64,000 bases of DNA, from NCBI GenBank assembly GCA_900095095.1, contig FMBT01000393.1:62001-126000 (forward strand), written 5' to 3'. Shown here piece after piece: positions 44,631-57,016 of this stretch; the first letter of the stretch is position 1, and each line of letters starts with the position of its first letter. This stretch comes from Fragilariopsis cylindrus CCMP1102. Its lineage: Eukaryota; Bacillariophyta; Bacillariophyceae; Bacillariales; Bacillariaceae. The notes beneath the pieces are model-generated. The model saw only the letters and a list, made by a program, of their open reading frames with translations, was not told the origin of the DNA and made no database searches. The translations under genes and the position numbers were made by a program.

Positions 44631-47037
44631 ATGAAGGTGCCGTATGCTGTCGCAACGAACACGAGGGTCCTTGTCAACGACGATGACGACAACAACAAGA
44701 GCAAAATGATGGTAAAGAACCATCATCATCCTTCCTCTTCATCTGTTGCTTCTTCGTTAGCAGAAGATGAAGAGGTGACAGATACACCCCACTGTTGCGA
44801 TGACTTATGCGTATCATCGGCTTCCATTTCACAGCAATCGTCATCATGCTCGTTACTAAATACGGAATGTCCTGAATCTATATCGTCAGTATCTACGTCT
44901 ACATCCGAATTTGGATTTGGAAAATCACCATCGTCACTTCTAATAAAGGATACAGATGAAATTATTTCATCGTCGTCATCGTCTCTGAAAACAGCAAAGA
45001 TACCATCATCGTTTACGATTCTTCGTTTAAAATACCTCCTCGTAGTCTTGGTTATCATGCTAGCTGATGGATTGCAAGGTACGTACTAGTATACAGTTAT
45101 AACGATCATTTTTCCAATTTTACATCAAAATCGTCTCACCGATTATTACTCACCAAAATACGTTCCTCTTTGTTTTGTTCCCTCCTTTTCTTATGCTATG
45201 ATACATACAGGAACACACTTGTACGTCTTGTACGAATCATATGGATTCAATGTAGCAAGTTTGTATGCCTTGGGATTTGTCACGGGAGCCGTAACGACAC
45301 CTATTACTGGTCCACTTATTGATAAATTCGGAAGGAAGCGTTCCGCTATGCTGTATTGTATCCTTGAAATGGGAATTAATTTACTCGAACAGTATCCGTT
45401 ATTATCTGGACTTTTGGTTAGTCGTATGGTTGGAGGAATTACTACCAATCTATTATCATCAGTATTTGAAACATGGCTCGATACTGAATTTCGAAATCGG
45501 CGTATAAGTAGTAATAGTGCTGCTGCTGCAAGCGCTACCACGAACACTACTACTTGTACTACTACTACCACCACTATTGATGATGATGATACTACTACTA
45601 CTACTACTGCGTCTGGATCAGTCACAAGCGAATGGAGCAAAGGCACTATTTATACCGATGGTAATGATGATGATGCAGAAGAACAAGAACAGGAAGATGA
45701 TGATGAAGATACCATCGCTAAAGACGAATATGAGCTGATCATGAGAGATTCTGTCATCGTTAGTAACCTAGCATCTATCGCATCAGGATATCTTGCTCAC
45801 TTATTGGCTGAAAAATACGGTCCGGTCGGTCCATTCCAGGGAGCTGTTACTTGTACGGGAGTTGCATTGGTTGCTGTTTGTTTGTTGTGGACAGAAAATT
45901 ACGGAGTATCATCAGTATCGTCGGCGTCATCATATTATGAAAAGAATGAGGAGGCAGAAGAAGAAGAAGACGACAATGTCAATCGTGAAAACGGCTCCTA
46001 CGAGCAAAAGGAACCTCTTCCGTCGTCGAAGAGCATAAGGGAATACATTGTGGATGCCATGGCAACTTTCCGGTCCGATTCGAAAATTCTAACCATAGGG
46101 ATCATTCAAGGACTTAGCGCGGGTTCGCTTCAAATCTTTATCTTCCTATGGTCTCCTACGCTTCAAAAGTTTGCGTCGTCTGGTGTTGATGGTAAGCAGA
46201 TCGCACCTTTCCCAATATTTAGTTGGGCGATGGATGGATCGGGAGAACCTGCATATGGATTGATATTTGGTGCTTTCATGGCTGCTGGTGTCACTGGAGG
46301 TCTATGTGCGCCTTATTTCCGCCAAGCGGTGTCCCTCCTCTTTTCATCACCAAAAAATAAGAACAGACCATCTACATTGCAAACGATCCACGTCGAAGCA
46401 GAAGGCATTACCGTTAGGCCAATGATATTGGAGTTCTTGGTGGGTATAAATTATATTATTGCCGCTATCCTTCTACTTATTCCTTGCATACTCCCAGCGA
46501 CATCCCCCGAATCCTTTTCGATCGCTCTGGCCTCATTCTTAACATACGAATTCCTTGTAGGCGTTACGATGCCAAATGAAGGTGTGATCCGATCAATCTA
46601 TCTGCCCTCGGATGGCAGAGCTACCATGATGATGGTACCTCGAATGGTAGTAAATTTGGCAGTATCACTGGGGGTTCTGTTGACAAAATGCATGGCGTAA
46701 GTGTCTTACCCTAGTGAAATATTTTGTTTTAGAAGATGATTGTGTTCGAAATGTCGTAGTAGACTATACTGTAATGTCGTCATGATCAACATGCTCACCA
46801 CCATCATCATCAATTTACTTCTCCCTCTCCTCTTTTTTCTATCTCAGAACGCAATCAGTGTTTGTAGCAATTGCTCTTCTCATGGGTTGTGCGGGTTGTC
46901 TCCAACTATCTTTCATGTCTCGTCGGGAATGGGCAATGATCCATCAACATTCAATTCACCATGCTCGCTCACTCTCGATTACAGCATCCAAGCTGGTTTG
47001 GCCACTCGAGGAATCTAACAAACTCAAGGACGAATAA
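44631..47037 (+). CDS. MFSD5/MOT2-like major facilitator transporter
   Basis: Three exons: 44631-45077, 45211-46696 and 46848-47037. Introns are 133 bp (GTACGT...ATACAG) and 151 bp (GTAAGT...CTCAG). The first junction gives MLADGLQG-THLYVLYESYG, the MFS_5 (PF05631) signature corresponding to aDWLQGPY.Y.LY..YG. Then come TGAVTTPITGPLIDKFGRKR (the MFS loop 2-3 motif), SRMVGGITTNLLSSVFETWL, and further helices. Spliced length is about 707 aa. Long low-complexity acidic and Thr-rich inserts occur between helices, and a 130-residue Ser-rich N-terminus precedes the first helix. MFSD5/MOT2 proteins of green algae and animals carry molybdate; substrate assignment here is inference. Location is probably the plasma membrane. 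Confidence 0.8.
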
Positions 47038-47664
47038 CTTGAGGAAGAGAGTAAATCAAGGGGAGAGATGAGTATAGTATATACATGCATCTACAATTTT
47101 GCTCACTATCTATGGTTTGATATCCAGTATTCTTTATCTACGTTTCATGACATGGGGATAGTTATGTATCCGAGGACGCAATGATATACTCTACATTCTG
47201 GCTGATTATATCAAGTTAGTTCAAGAAATAATTTAATATACAGAATATACAATTTTCAGTCAAATACATTGTTAAAAAAAGAAACCGATTCCTTGCATTA
47301 TTTATCGATTAGAGCAAACTCAGTATTTTATTTTAGTAGGTGGTCTTAGAAATCCGGCAGCTTTAACCTGTCTGGTTAGAGAATATCATTTTATCTCCTT
47401 ATTGCGAGTACATATATTGTTGCTTGAGTGATACTAGTTATGCAGAGAGGCCGTACACTTATTACCCCCAAAACTTCTTCTTAAGCAGATCATGAAACTT
47501 TCTTTTATGTGTAACATAATGTGCGGAATGTCTCTACAATGCACTGCTAGGACTAGAACAAAAAAATGACCACAGTACATTTCTAAATGTAGTATTCTAC
47601 AAGAAGTCGCACTAGATTACGAGTAGGTAGTATAGATCACAACCATACTATAGTTTAACGAACT
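47038..47664. other. Convergent intergenic region
   Basis: 627 bp, AT-rich; nothing recognised. Confidence 0.5.
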
Positions 47665-49923
47665 TTATATCATCTCATCTGGCATACGCATATCGTCATG
47701 AAAGACGTACGTATAATTATAGTTTCCGGTTCCATCTTTGCAGTGTTGATCTTTGTAAAACTTTGAAGCGGCATTGAGGGCATCAATCATACTACAAACC
47801 ATAAAGGCATACTCCTTGGCTTGTTTAGGTTTCCACTCTTTGATTTCGCCGGTGTCAGGTTTAATTGCTGATGTAAATTTCACTGCAGCATCATCCGGTG
47901 GAGGCATAAGTAGTGGTGCTTTACAAGAAATGAAATCTTTTCGCAGTCTGTACTTACCAATGAACCATTTTCCAATATAGTACCTTTGACAATAATGTAT
48001 CACATGGGGATACTCACTTTTTGGGAAATTTTTGCAAATATTCTCTTTGGGGACCTTGTCTATCAATGGCCATCCTGTAGAATTGGTCAAAAGAAGGGAC
48101 AAACAAAGTCAAGCAACGGTGAGAAGATTTATTTATAGAAATAGGTTCTTGCAGGAGCTCGCAATACATAACGTAGATCAATAAAAATAAAAATAATAAC
48201 GTCAACGGTGAACGGGTAATAGTCGCGACGTACCTTCCCCACCAGCCCAAGGATCAGACACTGCAAAAGAATGGGCTACAGTATGCCGTAAGCCTAAATG
48301 TGCTGCTGCAAGGTTGTAACCAAACATCCTATCGTTTGCAAAAATAATATGCAAAGAAGGTGGTGAGAATCGAACTTTATTTTTAAAATAGAAACATCAC
48401 CCTCTAATAACACCCTCAAGTAAAGGTCTAAAGAGATACTTACTCTGCTAGTAGATGTGGATATTCATCATGAACTCTCGGTACGATATCTGACCAGGTC
48501 GTAACAAGCGACCACATGTTCTTTGCTGTAGCTGCATACGCACATAGTGTATATACAAGATCATTTAAAAATTAGAAATATGTTCAGTAAATAGTGAACG
48601 AGAATTCAAAAATCGAATTTGCGCCAAAGGCAGGACGAAGTATAATTCTTACCGACATATGGCTAGCAATAAGTTCCATCGTTTGCAGTAATAAGTTCGA
48701 TCGTTTGAAAAATAGAAAAAATACGACATTAAATTGAGAAACAACGTCCTTTCGATAAAGGTAGGTATGGATACGCAAGTAATCCATCCTCCTACAATAT
48801 ATATTCCACACGTTTCAACCTGCTATTGTCCCTTTTCTGCTCACGTTACATGTTATATGTTACTTACAGGACCCATAGCCATATAATAGTCATACGCTTC
48901 CGAACGAGACATATTCGAAACTGGAGTGGGAAGTCCAACCTTTTTAAACACATATTCAGGATCTACCTTAGTCAACCATTGCAATCCGTATCCGAATTGT
49001 TGTGAAAAAGGAGAACCATGTTCAACTTTTAGTTTGAATTTTGGTTCCTTTACTTTCCAATGTTCAGAAGAATTTGTAAAGTCATTCGTAAAGGGTCGTA
49101 ACATGATTTGATCTGGATCCATTAAAATAATAATTGAATCGTCATGAAGTTTATGATTGTCTGGATATCCTAATACATTTTCCATCCAATGTCGTGTGCC
49201 GAATGGTTTATTGAAATATTTAAATGGCGTTTTGTCCTTTTTTGGTACTCTTGAAAAGTCAGGTGTCAAATGTAGATGATTTTTTCTATCGGGTCTCATA
49301 GATTCGATTTCATCCGAGAAAACCGCTTTTAGTTTCTTTTCATCATCAGCACTACAACCTGAAGATATTCTTGTCACATGTCCCTCCTGACCTGACTGAA
49401 AGACATGATAAAAAAATACATAGGATTGCCAATCTTGAAAAATGGAACATCCTGTAGAAAATACTGTGTGGTAGGGACTAGAATGGGTCCGAAAAAAATT
49501 ATCATCGCTGTCGCTGTTAATATTCCGATCCATTAAGTTGATAGTAGTATCACCTGTTTTTGTAGAAGATAATTTCTCCACCACCAAAGCCGACGAAGAT
49601 TTTTTTTCTAGCTGAGCTGCAATACTATGGCTTTTTCTTTGTCGTTCGGGAGACATGTGATGTTCTGTCGTCGTCGTCGTCGTAGTCGTCGTAGTCATCG
49701 TCGTCGCATCGTCCAATGATATTAATGGCACGACGACGAATAACGATATCGAAACGAATATCACAGCCGCAAGAAAAATAAGGGATAGAGCTTTGTCTGT
49801 TTTCAGCAAAGAAATCACTGCAGAAGATGACGTCCTTTTTCGTTGTTTCTTTTGACCACTACCACCACCACCACTACTGGTGACGACACTACCGTTAGCA
49901 GTCGCAACAAGGTTGAGAGCCAT
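47665..49923 (-). CDS. Peptidyl-serine/Hyp-type glycosyltransferase (SERGT/HPAT-like), six exons
   Basis: Start at ATG 49923 (MALNLVATANG). Exons: 48868-49923, 48653-48662 (10-nt microexon), 48444-48531, 48234-48328, 47665-48074; total 1,659 nt, 552 aa. A type II signal anchor sits at about residues 44-69. The luminal domain starts HTVFSTGCSIFQDWQSYVFF, with SGQEGHVTRISSGC, YFNKPFGTRHWMEN, LMDPDQIMLRPF (DxD-like metal/nucleotide-sugar site), GPPYVATAKNMW across the microexon, YPHLLAEMFGYNLAAAHLGL, and PHVIHYCQRYYIGKWFIGKY. These are the hallmarks of plant/algal peptidyl-serine alpha-galactosyltransferase and hydroxyproline O-arabinosyltransferase. It would act in the Golgi on cell-wall-type glycoproteins. 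Donor sugar cannot be fixed from sequence. Introns all start GT and end AG. Confidence 0.85.
48653..48662 (-). other. 10-nt microexon of the glycosyltransferase
   Basis: CCATATGTCG, flanked by TTGCTAG on the acceptor side and GTAAGAAT on the donor side. With it the protein reads AMGP-PYVA-TAKNMW in frame, the family's conserved PPY(I/V)AT segment. Without it the frame is broken. Confidence 0.85.
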
Positions 49924-50285
49924 GACAACAAATAATGTACACAAATAATTATTCAGATGACGAAAGATATGGATGAAAATGAAACCGCGGCGTATAATCT
50001 CTTTCTTTCTCTATCTCAACTGACTCCAAGACTTCTCAATTTAAGTCGGGTGATGAGATAATACACTGTGCGTGAGACGACGATTTATATTACTAGATAG
50101 TACTGTACTTCATTAGAAATGTTTTTGTATGATACTGGTAGGCAGTCAAAAGTCACAATTCGCTCACTTCGCGTTTCACAACAAATTTATAAATTCGACT
50201 CACTCGATCAATTCAGAACATTTAAAAAAATGCATTCGAAATCCAACGACCATGACATAAATCATAAATTATATCTTTCTTGACC
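49924..50285. promoter_or_regulatory. Divergent intergenic region, glycosyltransferase / NAT
   Basis: 362 bp between opposing ATGs. CACTCGATCAATTC-like and CTCACTTCGCG stretches at about 50163-50215. No assignable motif. Confidence 0.3.
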
Positions 50286-50566
50286 ATGGCGAAAGCAAGC
50301 TGCACAATGGAAAAGCCTCTTTTGGCGAGCACATTTCTGCTGCTAATAATAGCTATAATTGATACATTCTATTCCAACTTTGTTACTATCACTAGCGCAT
50401 GGATCATATCGCGGAACAAACCACCGCAAACGATATTAAGGAGGCAAAGATGCCAACGTCAACGTCGACGTCAATGCCAACACCGTTGTGTGCTGAATAC
50501 GCATCTTCTACCAAACATCTCTGTTGATACGATTGATGGTGAGGATACACGGGAGAACAAAGTACT

Positions 50567-50597
<31 letters not shown>

Positions 50598-51605
50598 CAG
50601 ACACAAAAACAATATCTGGAAAGGATAGGTTTTTCTCAAAAAGAGATAGCCGCATTATTGGACGACGATCATTTCTCTCCCAATTTCCAAACGTTACAAC
50701 GTCTCCTATCGGCACATTTGAATACTGTTCCATTTGAAAATCTGGACCAGCATTATCATCCCGCTCATGGCGTCAATACACCTGAAATTCTTCGTAAAAC
50801 TGAGGACAACGGTCTTCCTACCCTACATGTAATGCAATCAGTGGAAAAGATTGCATACCAACATCGAGGTGGGTTTTGTTTCGAATTGAACTTTTCCTTT
50901 TGTTGGTTACTACGAAGTTTAGGATACGAAGCACGCTTAGCATTGGCAGATGTTGGATGCAAGCAGGAAACACCGGCTCATGTGGTCATCTTAGTTGATG
51001 AAATATCCTTACCATCGTCATCTACTACTACTTCTTCCAGTAATGATGACGATGAGGATGGTGATAATAGTGACGACGATTGTACTACGGCTATCTTGGT
51101 AGACGTTGGCTTTGGTTGTCCGGGTGTGTGCGACGTTTTGCTTCCTTTACAATACAAACACGTAATTACGGATCCGCACGGAGATATCTTTAGATTTGAC
51201 GTCGATAATATAGGTAGTATCAATCAAGAGAAGAACAGCAAAACAATAATAGGTAATGATGCTATTGCTACTGACATTGCTAATCCTTTTTCCCGGTATA
51301 ACACTATACTTTATCGTACACGCATCGATACGGGTAAGGAAGAACCTATGTACAGATTTCATTCCGATGACAAATTGGATTATGACAATGAAGAATTTGC
51401 CGCGGGTCTACACAGAGTTCTTAATATTAGTCAAACATTTTCAGGGAAAAGATTATGTGTTGTCAGTACCGACAAGGGACATATTACACTTGGTAGGGAT
51501 TATATTAAATGGGTCGAGCAATGGAAAACGGTGAAACAAATCGATCTACCAACCGAGACGGATTGGCGAACCGCACTTCAAAATTACTTTAAAATAGAGT
51601 TATAA
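50286..51605 (+). CDS. Arylamine N-acetyltransferase, with signal peptide
   Basis: Start at ATG 50286; 439 aa, single exon. The N-terminus has a hydrophobic stretch (LLASTFLLLIIAIIDTFY) ending ITSAWIIS, so it enters the secretory or plastid route. The NAT domain begins at about residue 115 (YLERIGFSQKEIAALLDD). The catalytic triad is visible: Cys198 in RGGFCFELN, His232 in TPAHVVILV and Asp273 in LVDVGFGCPG. PFENLDQHY is the family's N-terminal motif. Acidic low-complexity insertions (polyAsp/Ser, polySer) separate strands. NATs transfer acetyl from acetyl-CoA to arylamines and hydrazines. Typical bacterial/animal members are about 280-290 aa, so this one has a 110-residue N-terminal extension. 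Confidence 0.9.
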
Positions 51606-52106
51606 TAATTCGAAGAAGAATGTTAGAAGAAATGATAACATTTATCTTTCTTTCGTCTCATTTGTGTGATTCTTCTAATAAAACTCGAAAATATACAGGC
51701 TCGGGAGCCTACACTAGTCTAAATACTGAGTAGATATAGACGATGAAATTGATTCTTGAGCTGGTTTTTTAAATCGTAAATTAAAAGAGAGCTTTCTGTC
51801 CGTGACTGGGGATATCCAGTCCCGCGGTATACGCTGCACCTTCATTCACTCGTCGATGCATGATGTGAGTTATCCTCATTCATCGATCATTGTCAACTTT
51901 TGCTACAACACATGCAACGATTCACAATCTTGTTAAGCAACATACTTTCTACTTTCGTATCCATATATATATTGTGTATTGTTGTATTTATCTCACGGTG
52001 GAAGAGATCATCAGTGAAGATCAATAGAGCGGTTTCATTTTTGTCGAAGCAACACACTTCCTACTGTCAATAACGCTCATCGCATCAACCTGACAGTCCA
52101 GAAATC
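51606..52106. other. Intergenic region
   Basis: 501 bp, containing the 5' side of the coiled-coil gene. AATAAAA at about 51678 could be the NAT polyadenylation signal. Confidence 0.5.
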
Positions 52107-55100
52107 ATGAGCGACGAAAACGCAAAGGCGAAGGCAAACGTCGACGATGATAATGGTATTTTCGAATCGATAGCTGCAGTTCGATCCTTCTTGATGTTGG
52201 ATACTCCTACTCGCTCCCTATTTGCTGGCGGCGAAAAACTACAACGACATCCGTTCTTTTCTCCTCCGCACTCGACAACACCAACATCAGCATTAAAACC
52301 AGCCGCCGCGAAAATAGACGACATCGTCGGTGGACGATCTCCTGTTGGTCTACCGCCATCATCACGGAATTCTTCTCCGTCTGCGTTGTTGTTGAGGACT
52401 CCACGAACAGCTCAAAGACTACCGCCGACACCAGAAGTGACGACAGCATTGCGGAAGACTGTCCGTACGTTAGAAACATCTCATGTCGATCTGAAAAATC
52501 AGTTGGAAGAAGAGATCCAAAGACGAAAGACTTTAGAAGTGACGTACAAACAATTGAACGAATTCCGAACAAAGCAAACATGCCAACTCGAGGTAATAAC
52601 ATCGTCACGAGATAACTATCGTAATGAGACAATCAGATTAAAAAAGATGCTTGAAAAGGAACGAAAACAAAATTTGGAAACAGTATCCGCGTTAAGATCA
52701 GCCGCAGAGGCGATTGTTCCAGTAGTCGAGTCACAACGATCAAAGGAGAATGACAAATTGAAACATGAAATCGAAACACTCCAAATAAAAATTCGTAAAA
52801 AAGACGAAAGATACGCATCATCAGAATCTCTTGTTAAGTCCCTAACGAAAGAAGTTGAAACACTCAACGCTGACCTTAAAAGTTGTCAACAAAATTACGA
52901 ATCGACGCTCCAAACAACTATCGAAAATCATTCGAAAGAAATGGAATCCCTACAGGTGCGAATCGTATCTGAATGGACAGAAAAAACAAACATAATAAAA
53001 GAAAAAGAACAAATGGTTCTTGAACAGGTACGAAAGAACGAACTTTAATTAATTATCAATAATAGCAAAACCACGAAACACGTTCGCTCATGACTAACAC
53101 CTGTTTTCATTTTTCTTTCGTGATCCACTCTATTTTATCTACTTCTGCTTGGTTTACGGTATGTCGCTACTGTCATCGTTATTGTTGCTATCGATAATTG
53201 ACGTACAACGACCTAAAAATGCATACACCTCGTGCAGCTGAAAGAGGCCAACAATGATATAAGCAAGCTAAATGTACAACATTCGACCGAGAAAGAACAG
53301 ATGGAATCCGAAAAGGCCGAATTAGAGGATTCCTTGAAGGAAGCAACAGATGCGCAAGGGGAATTGGAACAAGAGGTAAGGATTCAAAATTGGAATCAAA
53401 CTGAAAACCTGCTGTCGTCGGATTTGTTGTTGTTGTGCGCTATTGTTGCAAAGAGAACGGTTTTGTCTTGTCCTATTTTGTCGCGCCGAATAAAGTGGCA
53501 TACGGAGATAATTCCATTGTTTGTCTACTCGCTTCTTTGCTCCTCTCAAACCTCCTTTTAATCCTCACAATCTTTATTTCGTTCCATTCGATTTCCGAAA
53601 TACAATTTCTCATTTGTGTATAGCTCGAGGATATTACCGGCCAGCTAACTCAATTGCACGAACGGGTCAAGGAGGCTCACGTGGCTCGTACAGAATCCGA
53701 AGAAGAGGTACGTACCAATAAGCTGATAGCAGATATGCAATAGTAGATATATTTACGAGTAGCAATGTAATCTAATGAAGTCTTCGTCCGGATAATGTTG
53801 TGGGCCATTACGTACTATGTTTTTTGCATTGTTGTGTGCTGATCTGGTCTGTGATCATTATTGCTATCTTTGTTGAATGCATCCGTATATAGTTACAAGT
53901 GCTGATCACTGAGTTGGGTTCTGTCAAGGAACAGCTCGCTGTCAATCGAGAATTGCAATCGGAAAAGGACGAGCTAGAACGACGATTGCGTGATGCCCAG
54001 AACCACGCCAAGCAATCTGATGCTTCCGAGACTCAGCTCGATGTTCATAAGGAAGAACTAGAACAACGATTGCGTGTCGCAGAGGACAATTGTGCGACCT
54101 TCGAAAAGGAACTTCAAGAAACTAATATGGAATTAGGGGGGTTAAAACAAAACCTCGATGAAGCGGAGCAGATTGAACTGCAAAATGAAGAGTTAGTAAG
54201 CCGTTTGCGCGATATGTCAGAGGAGATGGCAGATACCGCAAGGTTACAGGAAAATTTGAAGGCAATTCAATCCGCCATGATACAAAAAGATGAAATGGTA
54301 AGATTTAATACTAAATTTTGATCGTGAATCCGCCTTTCATTCGCTTTATATTCTGTTCTAGTACACGCATGTCGTATGAATATGGCTCTCATTTACTTGT
54401 TATGTTCGTACACAATTAATGTCCAGTTACACAACGTTCAGTTGGAACTTAAAGAGGCTAATTCACAGCTTTCTAAGCCAAAAGAAAATGTTCCTTCAGC
54501 CACGGTAGTTAATATGTCGACAGAGTTACAAGCGAAGAAACGCATCGTCATCAATCTTCGTTCTGAGCTAGACTTGGTTCGCAAGTATTTATCGAAAGCA
54601 GAAGAAATGCTGAAGAGGAAGAATACAGAATTGTCAAACAACAAAACTGGTGGTATCGTAGAAAATCTTCGAAAGGAACTTAAGGTGGCTAAAGCACAAA
54701 GTGCACTTCTAGAGGAACGACTCGATAGTTCTAAATTGTCCAACGAGAATAGTTTGGTAGAAGTCGCCACTAATCGTGAACAAGTGCGGAATTTGAAAGA
54801 GGACCTGGAGGAGGTTATGGAAGAGAAGATTAACAGTGATCACCAAGAAATAATCGATGTGGATGACGGAAAGCGTGACATGGATGATGAAGACAAGGAT
54901 AGTCCAAGAAAGCGTCAAAAAATAAAAACAGACGATTATGACGAGGATAGTGATGTAGTAGTAGACGATGGCGATGACGATGGCGATGACGACGATGGCG
55001 ATGACGACGATGATGATGATGATGATGAAGCTGAAGCTGATAATGATAATGATAATGATAATGATAATGATAATGATGATGATGATGATGATGACGAAAG

Positions 55101-55149
55101 TGACGACGACGATAATTCGGATGATGACGATGATGATATCATATTGTAA
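52107..55149 (+). CDS. Five-exon long coiled-coil protein with acidic tail
   Basis: Exons 52107-53027, 53238-53375, 53624-53707, 53893-54297, 54427-55149; all introns GT-AG and all in phase 0; 756 aa. The N-terminal 115 residues are Ser/Thr-Pro-rich (TPTRS, SPPHSTTP, RTPRTAQRLPPTPE), with several possible Cdk-type sites. Residues about 115-650 are continuous heptad coiled coil. Each of exons 2-5 begins with a Leu codon (LKEANND, LEDITGQ, LQVLITE, LHNVQLE), preserving heptad phase. The C-terminus after a basic KRDMDDEDKDSPRKRQKIK is an Asp-rich tail with an (Asn-Asp)n tract from GATAAT repeats at about 55029-55080. A cytoskeletal, kinetochore or chromatin-associated role is plausible, but the family is not recognised. 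Confidence 0.75.
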
Positions 55150-55352
55150 CTACGAAAGATGAATGGGGAAAGTAAAAAAATGAATGACTTCAAGACTAGC
55201 TACTAAGCATCAGAAGTAATATAAGGTTACACTTTAAAACTTTTGACGTATTAAAAGAACGTATTGATGTGTTACAACAAGGACAAAAGAAGGATGAAGA
55301 TCTACTATTACACGATTGAAATAATTCAATACTACTGTATTAAATCTATTTA

Positions 55353-57016
55353 TTATTGAAAACTAACGTCTCCCAATTCTAACACTGTTGGCAATATCTG
55401 TAATTTTCCGATTGTTCTTTCGCCTTGTACATCATCATCATCATCATCATTTTTACTAATACTAACGACTTCAAAGAGTGCGGATGATGCTTTCTTAAAT
55501 TGTGCCATGGCCTTTACCAACGGCTTTCGTTGTTGATTAAGGTCATCATCATTGTTACCGTTATTTTTGTTCCCATTCTTTGGTTGGAGGAACAACTTCC
55601 CCCATCCGTCATTATTGTTGTTATTACCGTCACGTAAATTTCTATACCACAAACTTTCTAGGACCTGTTCTTGTGCATCTTCCCAAACAGGACTTCTACA
55701 TATATCCCACATGGGATCAAATGATTCTTCATCTGGTAAAATAAATCGTATCCAATTACGTCGTCGAGAACGACGTGGACGACGATTCCCTCTTCCACTA
55801 CCACCAACGTCATCTAAGGCACGTGGCAGTTGCTGATACAACGCTTGTTCAATTTCCTTACATGTTACAAATTGAGTGGACGGATTCTTCCAACAACAGC
55901 AAGAAGACGACGATGATGATGGTGACGCATTACTTGTATCGACACCGTCATTGTCATCGTCATTATCATCGTTGAAAAATACTTCCTCCACAGACCGTCG
56001 AACGGTCGATACCAGTAGAGGAATTCCTTTATTTAATAGGTATTGATGACTTTGCATTAGTATAGATTCTGCTTCTGCTTCTCCTTGCTGCTGTGATGTC
56101 AACCAATGAAATTGTACTGTCAAACTCATTAATAGTAATGCATACGCGTATGATGATACCATCATCCTCGTTGTTGTTTCTACTAAAATTTCACACCATA
56201 ATTCTTCTTCCTGTTGTTGTAATTGTTTTATTTCACGTTCATATTTACTGGTATCGTTATCGTTATCGTTATCGTTATCGTTATCGTTATCGTTATTACC
56301 ATTACCATTATCATTATCATTGCCATCCTTCTTCTCTTCTTCTTCTTCTTTGTGTTCTTTTTGTTGTTGTGCTTTTAGTTTTAGTTTTTGTTGTATTTGA
56401 CAACGACATAAACGTAATGATTTAAGTTCCTTAGTTTGGATTGATGAATCAGTTAATTTTTCAATTATAGGTTTCAATGTTGGAAAACATTTACGAAATG
56501 CAATTTTGTTTGATATTGACATCGAACCAATTGTTGTCGACGTGTAAGTCTTACTTGGTTTTTGTTTTTGCTACTAGTACCTGATCTTGTACTACGTTGT
56601 TCAGGATTATTATTACTACCAGCCAATAACCAATCAGCGGCACCGATCGCGGCAGTCGACAACCATGAATAGTTTTTCTTATTATTATTATTGTCAGTGC
56701 TGTTATTCCTATTGCTATTCTTGTGAGAAGAATATTGTTGTTGCTGATTTTGTGGTCGTTGTTCCGTGCTAAAAAATGAAGGAAGGTCTTCTTCTAATGG
56801 ACGTTGCATTCCTTCTTCTTCTTCTCCTTCTTCTTCATGATCACTTCTATTATTATTATTACCATTATCGTCCTTCAAATACCATTGTGCTAAACGATAT
56901 GTACCATAAGCAACGGCTGCAGTAGTCGCTGTTGTAGTGATGATGGAAGTTTTACTAAGTGATGGAGGATGAGTTGTTCGTCTTCTTCTTCTTTCTTGTT
57001 GAGGAGGAGACGACAT
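55353..57016 (-). CDS. PEX3: Peroxin-3 (PEX3)
   Basis: ATG 57016 begins a basic N-terminus followed by one hydrophobic stretch (IITTTATTAAVAYGTYRLAQWY) that would anchor it in the peroxisomal membrane. A long Asn/Gln-rich insert leads to TRRQQLVRCQYQTKLHF. There the frame is one base short at AAA 56496-56498 (T-run in sense). It continues RKCFPTLKPIIEKLTDSS, LKSLRLCRCQ, ELWCEILVETTTRMMVSSY and AYALLLMSLTVQFHWLTSQQ, the conserved PEX3 core (R.R...Q......LPTL...I.....E...L; LW.ELK...F.R...S.YA..LL...LRVQL). PEX3 docks PEX19 and is needed to insert peroxisomal membrane proteins. (Asn-Asp)n and other low-complexity inserts enlarge it to about 555 aa, against about 370-450 usually. Confidence 0.78.

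Noticed and set aside
44474-44686. ORF with (His-Asn)n repeat
   Set aside because: Translation of the CAATCA microsatellite upstream of the transporter start.
54936-55193. Minus-strand polySer ORF opposite the Asp-rich tail
   Set aside because: Shadow of GAT/GAC repeats in the coiled-coil gene.
5887-56498. Programmed +1 frameshifting as a general decoding system
   Set aside because: No common slippery heptamer or stop-codon context; breaks coincide with ordinary homopolymers and several long genes and the transposase have none. Sequencing error is simpler.
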